A stretch of 64,000 nt of DNA from Oxytricha trifallax (GCA_000711775.1 ARYC01018466.1:1-64000), one strand, 5' to 3'. Positions 1 through 11,823 are shown, counted from the first letter of the stretch. The notes: a model not told the origin generated them from the letters alone. A program made the numbers and translations.

Positions 1-478
1 AAATACCCTAATAGATAAAAAGAAAATATAAAACAATATGATAATTTATTGAGAAAATCAGAAGAAAATCGATAAAACTGAAATACCCTAATAGAATAAA
101 AAGACAAATATTAAAATGAATAATGATAATATTATTAAAATCAGAGGGAAAATCGGATAAACTGAAGAATACCCAAATAATAAAAAGAAAATATAAAATA
201 ATATGATAATTTATTAATAAAATCAGAGGAAAATCGATAAACTGAAAATACCCTAATAGATAAAAAGAAAATATAAAATAATATGATAATTTATTAATAA
301 AATCAGAGGAAAATCGATAAACTGAAAATACCCTAATAGATAAAAAGAAAATACAAAATAATATGATAATTTATTAATAAAATCAGAGGAAAATCGATAA
401 ACTGAAAATACCCTAATAGGTAAAAAGAAAATATAAAATAATATGATAATTTATTAATAAAATCAGAGGAAAATCGAT
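1..478. repeat. 80-bp tandem satellite
   Basis: About six head-to-tail copies of an AT-rich unit. The last three complete units are 80 bp long (phase marks ACTGAAAATA at 241, 321 and 401) and nearly identical; the first two are more diverged, with small insertions, which suggests an array edge with decaying copies or exchange centred on the later units. Each unit carries CCCTAATAG and ATCAGAGG. The array starts at or before the window edge and stops abruptly near 478. It has no coding content. Confidence 0.93.
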
Positions 479-526
479 ACTTTGATAACCTTAATCATAG
501 TTATCAAATTATTTAAATTACGCTGT

Positions 527-895
527 TCAAGATTAGCCTGCATGTGTTTTCTGACGAGGATTGGCACACTCAGATAATTGAAGTTGTTTAATAACAATCA
601 ATATAGTTGTACAAATCTCTTTTAAAATAGCGTTTTTCTCTTACAATCTTTATTAAAGTTTAATTTTATCTTGCAATAGCTTTTTCCTCTCATAATCTTC
701 ATTGTAGTACATATTTCGAATATACATAATACTTGACTATTAAATATATTATATTATGTTTTTTATTTCATCTATTATCTTATAATCATTTTGAAATATA
801 TATTTAAATTTAACATTATAAATTAATTTATAAAATTTTATCACTATCCTTATTTTTAGGTTTTATAAATATTTATCAGAAGCATTTATATTTTA
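527..895 (-). CDS. hypothetical protein, coiled-coil C-terminal exon
   Basis: Not recognised. With TAA/TAG as Gln the frame is open for about 120 codons and ends in TGA (complement at 527-529). The last 60 codons look clearly coding: charged and Gln-rich with heptad-like spacing (ERKKLLQDKIKLQQRLQEKN), then a Cys/Pro/Arg tail ending HAGQS. An ATG at 722 could start it, but the frame stays open upstream to a TGA near 899, so this may be the last exon of a longer gene. The upstream part is much more AT-rich and may be intron or IES. A soluble coiled-coil protein is the most that can be said. Confidence 0.6.
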
Positions 896-1133
896 TCAAG
901 TTTATTTGCGTTTCAATCTTCTTTTCTTTCTTTAATATTTATGAAAATAATAAAGAATCGCTTAAATGTTAATAGAAATAGATAGTATTTATTGTTATTA
1001 TAGATATTGAGAATAAAATTGGTATTTTAATATTTAGTGGAGATTTAAAAAACATTTTCATAAATAATTATATTTAAGAAATCAGTGTGTTTAAAAGTAT
1101 CATAAGCACAAGTCAAAATACTTGAATGACAAA

Positions 1134-1616
1134 ATGGTAATAATTAAATCTTTCAGCGAGGTAAACAGATAATGCAAAATACCAAGGAGATCGGTTTATT
1201 TTTTAAACTTTTCCAAGATTTTCTTTATATCCACTCATCACTTATACTTATTAATATTATTTTTTTTAATAATTTTATTATAAGCAGTTTATATAGACCT
1301 CAAATATGACTACGATTGCTTGACTGTCATTGTTCTTTTTTATTGTTTTCTCTATCTTTCAAGTTAGCATGATTATCTTATCAAGAGAGACAAAATTAGT
1401 GCTTTTTATTTAAGTTTATAAATTACATAGAGTTTGAAAATATTGACACTATTAGATAGTATAAAGTTGTTATATTAAAGTATTTATTCTACTAGCACAT
1501 TTATATACTGGAAAAAATTATCTTCTATATATGCAAGGATAGATTGGAAGAGGTTTGAACTGAATTTAACTAATCTTTAATTTGGTCTTATCAAGGTTTA
1601 GCAGCTGAGTTCGTGA
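1134..1616 (+). CDS. hypothetical membrane protein, 160-codon ORF
   Basis: Complete ORF in ciliate code, ATG at 1134 to TGA at 1614-1616, checked codon by codon; 14 internal TAA/TAG read as Gln. Two hydrophobic stretches are visible, around residues 35-53 (LYLLILFFLIILLQAVY) and 62-76 (LTVIVLFYCFLYLSS), then a mostly soluble region rich in Leu, Ile, Ser and Lys. Product not recognised. A 38-nt GT...AG segment at 1591-1628 would, if spliced, join the frame to further open sequence downstream (LYQDHIDFLHFMSFYQSLRE), so this could be the 5' part of a multi-exon gene running to 2.2 kb or beyond. Confidence 0.55.
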
Positions 1617-1628
1617 AAACTATATTTA

Positions 1629-2177
1629 TGTAGTTATATCAAGATCATATTGATTTCCTTCATTTTATGAGTTTTTATTAGTCTCTTCGTGAAAAATTAT
1701 CATTAATAATTTATTTTTCAAAGTTAAAGTATCATGAGAGTAAATGGTACTGCTGAGTTAAGTAGGAAAAGTAAATCATATAGGTAGACTTCATCATAAA
1801 TATATTTTGGACTTTAGGTTTATGATTCTTGAGATTATGGTAATTTTTGTCAATTATTTTAAAATCTTCTTTTTAATAAATATTTATCAACTGTTTATGC
1901 AGAATCATTGACCTTTTATTAAAATTTTAATAGTTTTCTTACTACGAACTACCATTAATTAATCCAGTACGAAATAATTAACATATTGATCAAAACTACA
2001 ACTATTTTGAATATGTTTGAAGCTACGAATGCTTTTTAAAGGGATCATAATCATTTAATTAAATATAAGATCTTTTATATTACAAGTAATTTATCAATTT
2101 CATTGCTTTAAGAAATACATACTGGTGCTTAAGGTTGCAAGATATAATATTAAGTTATATTACTTTACCTTTGATTT
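1629..2177 (+). other. probable downstream exons of the 1134 gene
   Basis: Successive open frames on the plus strand shift phase at short GT...AG segments. Protein-like stretches are LYQDHIDFLHFMSFYQSL, LDFRFMILEIMVIFVNYF (hydrophobic), FQQFSYYELPLINPV and NTYWCLRLQDIILSYITL. Proposed introns are 26-27 nt (for example GTTTGAAG...TTTAAAG at about 2023-2049). Each piece alone is short enough to be chance; the same-strand order and the splice-compatible phases make a single gene plausible but unproven. Confidence 0.35.
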
Positions 2178-2805
2178 ATGACATCTTCATCTACCTTTCC
2201 CACAAGAGAGGCTGATTTTAATTTATTGGGAGGACATGCATTTACATTTTTTTCATGCCATCATGCCACCACATAAATGAATTTAATTACTGTTTAAATT
2301 TAAAATATGCAAGTTTAAACATACCTTTTAGGTTTTTAGAAGGAGTGTGACATCTAGTTAAAATAAACAACCTTAAATAATCTTTATCAAGATATCTACT
2401 CTACTGATATAAAATTGAAATTTGTAAACTAGATTCCAAACGCTAATGAAGCTATGAATGACTCATCATTCTATTTTATGTTGATAAATAACATTCTTAG
2501 GCGTGATGTAAATGAAAAAATAGTAATAAAAGTGTTTTAACATATTATAGTAGAAAATAATCTCATCAAACTTCTCCACTAATGGTAATGTAAAATATCA
2601 ACTTGATCAAGCTTGGTAAAGATTCATGAGGTTTGCTTAAGAATCTTATCTTCACTTTGAAATAGCAAAGTTAATGAAGGAGAAGATTCTTTTATCTCAA
2701 GGAAACTATATTACATTAGTAGCAAATTTTGGATGCTGCCCTTCTAAAATATTAGATTTCTTAGAAGTTATAAATTAAGTTTTATATTTATCACCACAAA
2801 ATTGA
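2178..2805 (+). CDS. hypothetical protein, ATG-started ORF plus second exon
   Basis: ATG at 2178 begins a 142-codon frame to TGA at 2604-2606, checked line by line. It begins MTSSSTFPTREADFNLLGG and contains DIYSTDIKLKFVNQIPNAN and FYFMLINNILRRDVNEKIV. A 22-nt GT...AG removal near 2591-2612 would join it in frame to a second open stretch ending at TGA 2803-2805 (FAQESYLHFEIAKLMKEK, ITLVANFGCCPSKILDFLEV). Composition and helical pattern resemble a repeat-type scaffold or the cytosolic domain of a large protein, but no family was recognised. It may be continuous with the upstream gene rather than an independent start. Confidence 0.5.
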
Positions 2806-2945
2806 TACATTTTAATTAAAATTAAATATAATATTCAAATAAAATTTTGTTTACAAGAAGATAATATTAATATTTATATATTATTAACTCCACACATATC
2901 AGTATAATATTCATTAGAGTGGAATACAATATTTATAGTGGTTGA

Positions 2946-3338
2946 AAATATTAATTACTTATCGGGGTTACATATAACATAATTGAGCCAATTATTTTTA
3001 CCAAAGAGTACATCCAATTACAAAACGGTGTGAGAATTTTATATGAACTTTAGCAATATATAAATATATCTAACCAAAAAAACTATTCCTTTAAATTATA
3101 TAAATTTGAAGATAAATAATGCAAACAATAAGCCGAATCTTATGCTGGTGATTAAACTAGAAAAGTAGCCATTTTTAAAAAGTTTCTATAAATCTTATTT
3201 AATAGAAATAGTAGAACACTATTAAACTATACTCTTATATGTTTTTAAAATTTTGCTCCATATTTCTTTTAAATATTAATAATATATTGTAATGTATTAT
3301 AAGTATAAAGAGGTTATATTCTTCTTTGTATTAAGTGA
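2946..3338 (+). CDS. hypothetical protein fragment, 130-codon open frame
   Basis: Open for about 130 codons between TGA codons, ending at 3336-3338, with no clear start codon. It has a first-codon-position G+C excess (about 33% against about 22% at positions 2 and 3 in a hand count of 63 codons), which favours real coding. Typical stretches: KEYIQLQNGVRILYELQQYI and ESYAGDQTRKVAIFKKFLQI. Best read as a further exon of the same plus-strand gene as 2178-2805. Unrecognised. Confidence 0.45.
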
Positions 3339-3401
3339 TAGAATCACATTGGTATCAGAGTCTTTTAAAATCAACAATTTCACTTTGAAAAAACAGTAAA
3401 T

Positions 3402-4720
3402 ATGATTGATAATAATCACACAATGATGCATGAATTAAAATATTTAATGTCATTGTATGATACATGTATAGCTATTATTCAAACTTCCACAGTAAATGTG
3501 CGAGCACTCCAGAAGATTATTCGTTAGCTTTCATATCTTGCGATAAATGGAAAGTGGTTGTGATATTTGGAAAATGATATGAATAGCCGCAGCTTAAAGA
3601 AAAAAAACTAGTTTTACTGTATGATAAAGTAAAGCATATCAAGGATTAAATAACCATCTGCATCTTAAACAAATAAATAATTGAGACTAATTTTAATGAT
3701 TAGTAAAGAAATTAATGAAACTTATCTAACTTAAAAATATTAAAACAGATTTATAAAAATACATATTGAAAATATAAGTATCAATAGAATTAGTGTTTAA
3801 AAAAAAGATTACTGCAGTTCTGATAAAACTTAAAAGCAGCTATTAACTAGGAATTAATTAAAAATACTAGTATATGGAAAAGAGAATTCTCAGTAGATGT
3901 AAGGAGAGTGAGATACAGAGATTAAACAACTAAATTAACAATTTACTCTTTTATATTTACAAAATTTATTAAAATAAAACTAAAGAATTTATAAGTTAAT
4001 ATAATATCTATTTATGATTTATCTATAATTTGATTAAATTTGAAATTAGATGTTTAAAATCATCAGATACTATTGAAAATACTGAGAACTATGATAAAAG
4101 ACAAGACTAGCTCTTATTGTTCTCTTTATAGTGATTTTTTAATACCACATAAATACAAAGTAAGCCATACTAAAACTAAAGATGTTCCCTTTAAACTCTT
4201 TCGGATGCCATATAGTCCTCCAATAAACTAAAGGATAGTTTAAATATGCTAAATTAAATCAGGGAGTTTATCATCTCACTGATTCAAAGTTGATTACTCA
4301 ACCCAAAAGGAGTAGTACTATGTAAAGGTCTTAAATTATACAATAAATTAATTATATTAGCAGTTAAAAATTTATTTTTATGAGTTTAATTATTATTATT
4401 CTTGATATATTTGGGGAGTGGTCTTATAATAATTTTTAGTTCTAATTTTAATGTAATTATCAATATCCTACATTTGGTTGTGAAAATTTTGACAGCTTGT
4501 AATGATGAGGACCTTGGACTATTAAATCAATTAGAAATGGTCTGAATTATTGAGTTAGTACATTCCTAAAAATGTTTTTATCTTATCTCCAACGAGAGCA
4601 TTAATTTAAATTAGCATTTTAAAAGAAAATAAATGATTGAAAAGCATGTATATAATTCAAACATTATACATTGAAGATAATATACAAATTGTTTTTCCAA
4701 ATTGGATTTATATATATGTC
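3402..4720 (+). other. further plus-strand coding-like segments
   Basis: ATG at 3402 opens a 53-codon frame to TGA 3561 (MHELKYLMSLYDTCIAIIQT, VRALQKIIRQLSYLAINGK). Later stretches on the same strand are SDFLIPHKYKVSHTKTKDV and LFRMPYSPPINQ (4100-4280), and TACNDEDLGLLNQLEM then SELLSQYIPKNVFILSPT (4490-4620). They alternate with more AT-rich runs that could be introns or IESs. This could be the 3' half of the gene that begins upstream. No domain was recognised. Confidence 0.3.
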
Positions 4721-4819
4721 TGATAATGTGGTATCCTAAATCAAATAAAAAAATATCACAAATATTGAGAAGTAAAAGTGATAAAATCGTAAACTATATA
4801 TAATGACATTAGGCATTAA

Positions 4820-5203
4820 TCATCTACAGCTACAAATTAAAATAAATACCAATTTGATTGAAAAAGATATCACAGACATTAAGTAATCAGAACAATCCTT
4901 GCTGCGACTATTTTGATGACTCCCTAGTTTGACTTTGGAATTGTAATTACTCATGCACTGACCATATATTATATAATTATTTATATTTAACAAAATTATT
5001 TATTTTTTTTGCTTTATACCTCGGATAAGATTGTGGTTAATTGACTATATAACTAATATTATAAACAATGAGTTCTAATAAACCAAAGCTTTCTTCTTCA
5101 GTTTTTCCTATTCACTTTCTTCTCTTTCTTTTCTTTTGATTATTCCTTTTTTTCTTCCACTCTTAGAAATACTTACTGGAGATAAGGACATTAAATCTCC
5201 CAT
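4820..5203 (-). CDS. hypothetical protein, 127 aa, basic N-terminus
   Basis: Complete ORF in ciliate code (ATG at 5203, TGA complement at 4820-4822), verified across every line. Residues 14-42 are strongly basic and charged (SGRKKGIIKRKEREES, EKLKKKALV), like a nuclear-localisation or nucleic-acid-binding segment. The middle, from 4960 to 5070, is AT-rich and hydrophobic and may be an unspliced intron or IES. The C-terminal part (NSKVKLGSHQNSRSKDCSDY) looks coding again. An in-frame GTAAGT...AAG near the N-terminus could be a 15-nt intron. Unrecognised. Confidence 0.5.
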
Positions 5204-6322
5204 GCGAATAAACTTACAATAATGATCAAATTTATAAGAGTATTTATAATCAGTTTATATAGTTGAATGATAGCATTTGATTAGAGATATAAAAGGCAAA
5301 AGTCATTTATATTATATTAATTGAAAATTATTATTTTAATTTATTAACTCAAATTAATTTCTAAATATTACATATTATATTTATTTATTTTTGATCTTTC
5401 TCTTCTTTTTTGCTATAAATTGTTAAGTGGTATTTTTTTGATTCAAATCAATAAACTATTTTTTAATTATGCTAATGGGTAATTAAATATACATATTTAC
5501 AATAACATTTCAAAAATTAAATGCTAAATATGGTTTCTAATTGAACAAGTATATTTAACAATAATTATTATAACTCGAAATTGTAGCAAATAAGCATTTG
5601 AATAATTGTTATACCTTGAAAATATAAATTATTTCAAGTTTAGCTTTAAATACAAAGTTAAATAAATTTTTTCCTTAATTTATATGATTACAATAAATTA
5701 TATTAAATAAGAAATAATAATCATTCATATTTTCAGACAATAAATGATCGGTCGGGTTAATAATTAATGGTCAAAATAAATTCAAAACTATATTATACAT
5801 TGGATTTTACCGCAACAGATGAGTTCCTTATTATCTACATTCTTTTTTACTTTATTTAATTCATTTTGTTCAAGAATTAGGATAAAAAATAACCAAACTA
5901 AATAAATAGAATTTTTATTAAAAATTTGCCAATTATTTTAAAGTTGAAATTTATTAATTAATAGTAGGCCTAATTTGATTTATTAATTTTCCCTAAGTCA
6001 TTAAATCCACTAAAAGTTTTAGAATTTCTCTCTGAATTAGGATCGCCAGCAAGAATAATTTGCGATTTGCTTTGTCAGTAGGTGAAGCATTATCTAAATG
6101 CAGTATAAATTGACAGTTTGATGAATGTTAAGAATTAGTTGGGAAAGGCTCTTCTTAAGATTATTAACAGAACAAGCACATAAAATGTGATATTATAAAT
6201 CCACAGATATTTGAGAGAAATTAAAACAATAACAGAAGCTTGAATCATATGTTTCGTTAAAATAATCCTTATTTTTGTAGAAGTATTTTAGCAAAACTAA
6301 AATTTTATTCTTTATAATACTA
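5204..6322. other. AT-rich interval, nothing recognised
   Basis: Very low G+C throughout with no frame convincing by length or composition. A slightly richer patch at 6035-6180 might be a short coding piece but has no clear frame. Intergenic or IES-type DNA. Confidence 0.5.
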
Positions 6323-6922
6323 TCATATATTTGGATCTCCATAAATAATGATGCGAAATATGATTGTGCCAATTAAAAATCTTGATATCTTATAAAATAA
6401 TATTTAAGAATGCACTCTTATATTTTTAAAAAGGTTTTGCTAACAATTGTCTAAATTACAACCATACTAAAGCCAATCGAATGTAAAACTTGTAAATGGT
6501 GATTTTGCTGTAGCATTTTGATTATAATACAAAATTAAATATTTTAATAGGGATCGAATCTCAAGTTCCTTGATCATATACGAAATTTATGCATTAATAT
6601 ATCCATTATACAACGTTTTTACATGCTCCTTAAAGATGTTAAAGATGAATTGCAAAGTTACAAAATTGTTTTGTAAATTTGCATGACAAATTCTAAAATT
6701 ATATTTAAGACAATAAATATTGCCTACCCTCTGGAGCCAATGCTCTGGAAACCCGTATATATTGTGTTTTTTGTTTGCTGCATTTTTAAAATCATAAATA
6801 CAATGATTAAAATGCGCCTGTAAGATGCATGGCAACGTTGTAAATTGATATATAATAAAATGCATGCCAATTTTAAAATACAATATATTTGCCAAAATTG
6901 AATAATTAGCTCTGAATTGCAT
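6323..6922 (-). CDS. hypothetical protein, 199 aa, Cys/His-rich with C-terminal hydrophobic helix
   Basis: Complete 200-codon ORF (ATG at 6922, TGA complement at 6323-6325), checked line by line. The first 111 codons contain no stop in any code, unusual in DNA this AT-rich. The protein has scattered Cys and His (FTTLPCILQAHFNHCIYDF, YNFRICHANLQNNF, YGCNLDNCQQNL) and ends in a hydrophobic stretch (FLIGTIIFRIIIYG) that could be a membrane anchor. The underlying DNA has an imperfect duplication (about 6660-6725 and 6838-6895), so the protein has two related segments. No family recognised. Confidence 0.55.
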
Positions 6923-7483
6923 TTGATTATTGTTTTAACCCCAAAATCTTAAATTACTATAATTTTATTTTAATTAACTATAATTACTTTAATTTTTTTC
7001 AAATTCTCAAAATATAGCTTTTGACAACTATAATCTTAATCTTTTATCTCAGTTTCATAGACAGCTGATATGAGCCATTTGTTTATTCAGGTAGGAAATA
7101 AAATTCATCCATTTTTGCTTCACAATACGCTTAAAATCACTTTACTTGTTTTAATGGCTTAAGAGTTTTTTTTCACCATTTTTTGAGTTTCTCTAATTTT
7201 CGAATATAGTCATTAGATTATTTTAAAGTCGAGTAAATATAGCTTATTATTACTATATAATTATTATTGATTTTTAGAAAATTAATTCTTTTTGCTTAAT
7301 GTAATAGAATAAATTCAAATTTGAATAAGAACATTTAAATAATATTTACATAATGTCAGATATAAAGTCAAATGTGAGTGAAAACTCAAACTAACAAAAT
7401 AGTCAAATGTTGTTCTTAAAATGTCTTCTATCCTATTCTCGGAATAAATTTTTTTTACCGAAACAAATATTTTAACCTCGATT

Positions 7484-7556
7484 TTATAATAATAATAATA
7501 ATAATTAATCCACTTCGGGGGCTCGAATGCCCCCCCCCCGGATATGATAGTGCATA
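7484..7556 (-). mobile_element. SINE-like retroposon, 3' end fragment
   Basis: On the minus strand it reads a G-run, CATTCGAGCCCCCGAAG, TGGATTAATT, then (ATT)n. This matches in order the 3' end of the 832-bp element at 14133-14964 (GGGGGGCTTGACCCCTCGA, GAGTTAATT, (ATT)n). Both form a small G/C hairpin just before the trinucleotide tail. The copy appears 5'-truncated, as expected of target-primed retroposition; its right limit is uncertain. The hairpin plus simple-repeat tail is probably what a partner LINE recognises (inference). Confidence 0.6.
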
Positions 7557-7629
7557 ATAAGAACACTATATAAGAGTCTAGCCCTTTATAAATCAAACAA
7601 GTTGGTTTGTTTGTTATGTAAACTGAGAC

Positions 7630-8783
7630 TCATCTTCTTTTTCTTCTCTTATTGTTTGATCTTCCTATTCTCTGTTTGTGTCCTCTTATGCCTCCTTTCG
7701 TGCACGCTGACTAAGTTGCGATATTGTCTATAAATTTAAATTGATGATCAAAGTTTTGAATTTTAATAGAGAAGTTAATCACTTTAGCGGCGACATAGCC
7801 ATTAAGTCTTGAGGTGATGAACTTAATTAAATCGCTCTCAAGAAAATGTGCATGTTTTTGAAGGCACTTAAAGTTTATTTAAACCCTAATATTGTGGGCA
7901 TCCTGTTATGCATTAATTAGAACACAAATGTTTGAGTTGGCTCCTACATTTTTCAGGAGAACTAACGCTATTTTTTTTAATAAGCCTGCTGTAAATTCAT
8001 TAAATGCTAATAGCCTCGATTTAGTTTTAGGTTTTCTTAATCGTGGCACTCAGTGCTTCATATATGAGTTAATCCATCTTCTTAATGGAGTCCGAAAATT
8101 TGCTTAAAATTGCATACTCTTTTGAGTAAATCGCTTGAACCCACTAATGCATTTGATTCACTTTTGTCGATTCTCTCTTGTAGTTAGGCTTTGGACAGCA
8201 TGTATGTCTTTTGTTCTTCAGGGTTGTAGTCTAGGTCTGGATCCTATATTTATTATAATTAATTTTAAGGTGGCTGTCAATAATCATATCATATTAGTTT
8301 TATTAATTCAATTCTTATTTAGTACAAATAGGATCCAAGTTTAACTTTAATAATTTTCCAAACCCTGGGTTTGGAGTATTCATTGCTATATTGAGTTATT
8401 TCTAGAGAAGTTCTATTCTAGTCACTATGGTCAATGAGTCTTCAAATGGCTCTTCACTATAGTCTTCTCTGTACTCATCACTCCGGTCAGAGTCGCTATA
8501 ATCATATCCATACTTTTAAAATTTCTTTCATTAGATAAGTTTTTACTTACGTTACAAACTTTTCAATAATTCAATCTCATCTCTTATATTATTAATTTCC
8601 AACACCTAGATTTAATTTAGTTTATGGGATTTTTATAATATTTTTTAAAATTATATTTCCTAATAATTAATCATTCTCTCTTCAAAACTGCAATATGACC
8701 ATCAAATTGTCATTTTTTGAAACGATTTTCAATACTTAAAAGTTTATTTCATCTATATAATCTATATTTTGCTTATTAAACAT
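7630..8783 (-). CDS. hypothetical gene with IES and short introns; basic tail
   Basis: Best-supported host gene here. ATG at 8783 (MFNKQNIDYIDEINF), then a coiled-coil exon (NNIRDEIELLKSLQRKQ), an acidic exon (YSDSDRSDEYREDYSEEPF), then FGKLLKLNLDP. There an AT-rich 92-bp block (8239-8330) interrupts; its removal at a GGATCC repeat continues in frame as DLDYNPEEQKTYMLSKAQ. Two introns fit the remaining phase changes: 8081-8117 (37 nt, GTATGC...TTAAG) and 8007-8049 (43 nt, GTGCC...ATTAG). The last exon is long and clearly coding (FTAGLLKKIALVLLKNVGAN, FLESDLIKFITSRLNGYV) and ends in KRRKRR and TGA (complement 7630-7632). The first two exon joins are unresolved. The basic tail suggests nuclear location; function unknown. 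Confidence 0.65.
8239..8330. other. IES with GGATCC pointer
   Basis: GGATCC occurs at 8239-8244 and again at 8331-8336; the 86 bp between them are very AT-rich. Deleting one pointer copy plus the interval (92 bp, not a multiple of 3) joins two strongly coding stretches in frame (minus strand, KLNLDP then DLDYNPEEQ). Without deletion the downstream reading falls into a frame with much lower first-position G+C (about 9/35 against 18/34 codons). This is the classical architecture of a non-scrambled spirotrich IES. The pointer length of 6 is seen directly; excision itself is inferred. Confidence 0.65.
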
Positions 8784-11478
8784 GATAGTTAACTTTACTA
8801 CCTAATTTGAATTTCTTTTATTCTTTAAATTTTCGACTAAGATTATATTCACTTTATTTATAATCTAAATTATGATAAATTCTTCTCTTAATAAGTTATT
8901 AATATCTATAATTATAAAACAAGCAAACATACATTAATTTTTAATTTGCAAATAGTAATTAAAAAATGAAGCGAAATGCTCTGATAAAACAATGCTTATC
9001 ATGATTATCCTTATTATTATTTTATTCTTTAATATTTTTTCATAATTCTTCGAATCCAGCTTATATAATAGTATGTTAATGCTAAATTATCAGTAATTCC
9101 AAGAGATTTAAAACATAATAGAGTTTATTAACATGTGATTAAAAAGGTATTTTTAAATTATGCTAAAATTACTTAAAAACTTTAAGTTTTTACTTAATGA
9201 TATAATTTATTAATTTATTAAATATTCTTAGATTAATTTATTTATTTTATTATTTTAAACATTTAAATTATTTCAAAAATTGCTTGTCAAAAGAAATTTT
9301 TTAGATCTAATTTGTTATTATGGAAATTCATTATTATATTTTAACTCTTTTTTGTTAAATTTAGTCATAGGAAAATAAAATTTAATTTTCTTGGATGGAT
9401 AATTGAGTTGTGAAAACCAATTTAAATTGATACATTAATTAAAATCATCTAATTTAATAATTAATATCCATTTAGAATTAAGATTATTTACTTCAAGAAG
9501 TGAAAGCATATCATTCAATTAAATTCTTATTACAATGAATTATTACTGATTTATTTAAATTATTTGGAAATTTAATCAATTATTCTTAAAATGTTTAATT
9601 TAAAAAATAAATAATAATCTCATCTATAATTAAAAATAGACTTTCTAAAATATTAAGATAGGCCTGATAATAATAAAGGTTTATCGGGGAAATGAATAAC
9701 TTTAATATCATTATATTACAATTTTTGTAATTTTTTATTATGAATCTCTCTTACAAATAATCAGGCATTTTATTTCAGTTTTTTAACTTCCAATTCTTTT
9801 AATTAAAACGAAATGATGGCAAGGATGATGAAAATAATATAGCAGCTTTCTTATTTTGATTTTAGAAATTATTTAGTATTTTTTAATGAATTCCTTAATT
9901 TGCAATAGCAATAAGAAGTTTATGAATTAAATTCAATTTAGATTAATGAATTAGATATCAATTGAAAAATAAAATAAATACGATAAATTTACAACTTCAA
10001 TTATAATAATAAGATAATTTTACTGTTAAAGGTTAGAAAAGATAAATTAAATATTTAAAAAATTAATATTTAATATATATTTTTATAAGGTGCTGATTTT
10101 TATATCACTTGAGTTTAAATTAATATAAAAGGAATATGATTATATAATTATCACAATTCTAATTTATATTTTTTGATAATTAGTTTAATTTTGTTATTAC
10201 TGTTTATAAATTATAAGTAATTGCCATCCAAGGTCACTGTCTATTTAATTTTTTTAATGCAATTTTAAATAAATATAATTTTTTGCAATTGATTTGTGTG
10301 TAAAAGCATTTTTGTCCAATTAAACCTTTGATCATTTAAATTGAGAAATAAATGCATAAATTATTACTAACCTTATACGAAATACAGTTGCTATTATTTA
10401 TATTAAATGACAGTTTATTGAGTTGTTTTTTTATATTTAAATTATTAAACATTAGTAATGATAGATAAATATGTCTTAAGAATAAACTAAATATAAGTTT
10501 CAACATTTTTATAATTTCGATTCAAAAAGTTTTATTAAAATTCAGTGAATAAACTGTATATTTTTTATTGTATAATTTATCATATTATAATTACAAATTA
10601 AAATATAAAATTATTGTTACTTAAAATATAATATTATATATCTTATGAAATTAATTTTATAATTAATTATTGCGTTAATAAAAATTGCGATAAATAAATA
10701 AATTTTATTAGTTTAATAATAAACTTTAAATGTTAAAATATATACTGTTGAAATCTTAGCTAGTGACTAATGTAAAATAATTTTTGAAAAGGATATCTAT
10801 AACATATTAATAATGTCATCTTTTACAACAGATATCGCTTTATTAACAATAAATAAACTCAATAAATCATTAATTAACAATTATAATACTTATGATGCCA
10901 AACATTATAAAAATATTAAGGATTTTAGTTTTTGCTAATTAAAAGTGTATAAAATCCTATTCAAATTTGAATAAGATTATAATTGGTTGGAACTTTGATA
11001 TTTTTATTTGATAACATCTTGATTTTATACTAATTTTGATAAATTTTTTATTGTTTAGTTATGCTAAATCCTTTGGTCTTTATTCTATTTCCCATAACTC
11101 ATAAAATAGAGAGTTATATATTATAAACGAAAAATATAATTCAAACTTTTGTGATGTTTTATATTTTTCAACACATTTTCTATTCTCCTAATAATATTTT
11201 TTATTTTATTAATGAAGACAGTTAGCATAATGAATTCCTTTTTATAAATAAAATATATATATTCAAATGCTTTAATTTCAATTTTTCTATCCTCATTTTA
11301 AAATACACCCTTATAAAATATTTATAATTTGGCAACAAAATTACAGAAATTTTTAGATTATAAAGTGCAGTCATTTGTCTTTTATTCATGAGCTTATTGC
11401 AAAAATAGAGTGAAGAAAATATTTAAGAATTTTTAAAGATTAAAAACTAGGTAATATTTAAGAATTATAAAAGCTACT
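8784..11478. other. AT-rich interval, one small candidate ORF
   Basis: Mostly extremely AT-rich with long A/T runs and no convincing frame. The one candidate is a 50-codon plus-strand ORF at 9813-9965 (starts MMARMMKIIQQLSYFDF, ends TGA), too short to trust. The rest is probably intergenic or IES DNA. Confidence 0.45.
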
Positions 11479-11823
11479 TCAAAAATTAATGCAAGATATT
11501 TACATTTTAATCAAAGTTAGAAAACAATTCATTTATTTATATTTGTAGAGTTTGGAATTTTAAAGCAATTATTTTTTAATTTAAATAGATTTTTCCTTGA
11601 CTTATTTTATTTAATCTTTAATCAATTGTAATTGAAATAATTAATTCCTATTTTTGAATATGATATAGTACTCATATAAAAGAAGTGAATTAATTTATTG
11701 ATTGCATAAAATGCATTTTTATATTCTATATAAGGTTTCTATGCCATTTCTTGCTAACTCCCAATCAAGTTTACATTTATTTTTTGGAGCTATGAATGTC
11801 TTGCTCAATAACACTTATATCAT
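11479..11823 (-). CDS. hypothetical protein, 114 aa, CxxC motif
   Basis: Complete ORF (ATG at 11823, TGA complement 11479-11481), all lines checked. The N-terminal half has a mixed, coding-like composition (SKTFIAPKNKCKLDWELARN, GIETLYRIQ) followed by a CxxC pair (KCILCNQQ) that could be half of a zinc-binding site; the C-terminal half is Lys/Gln-rich and helical (DQIKQVKEKSIQIKKQLLQ). The two halves could be domain plus coiled coil, as in small RING/B-box-like proteins, but only one Cys pair is visible, so no family is claimed. Confidence 0.5.
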
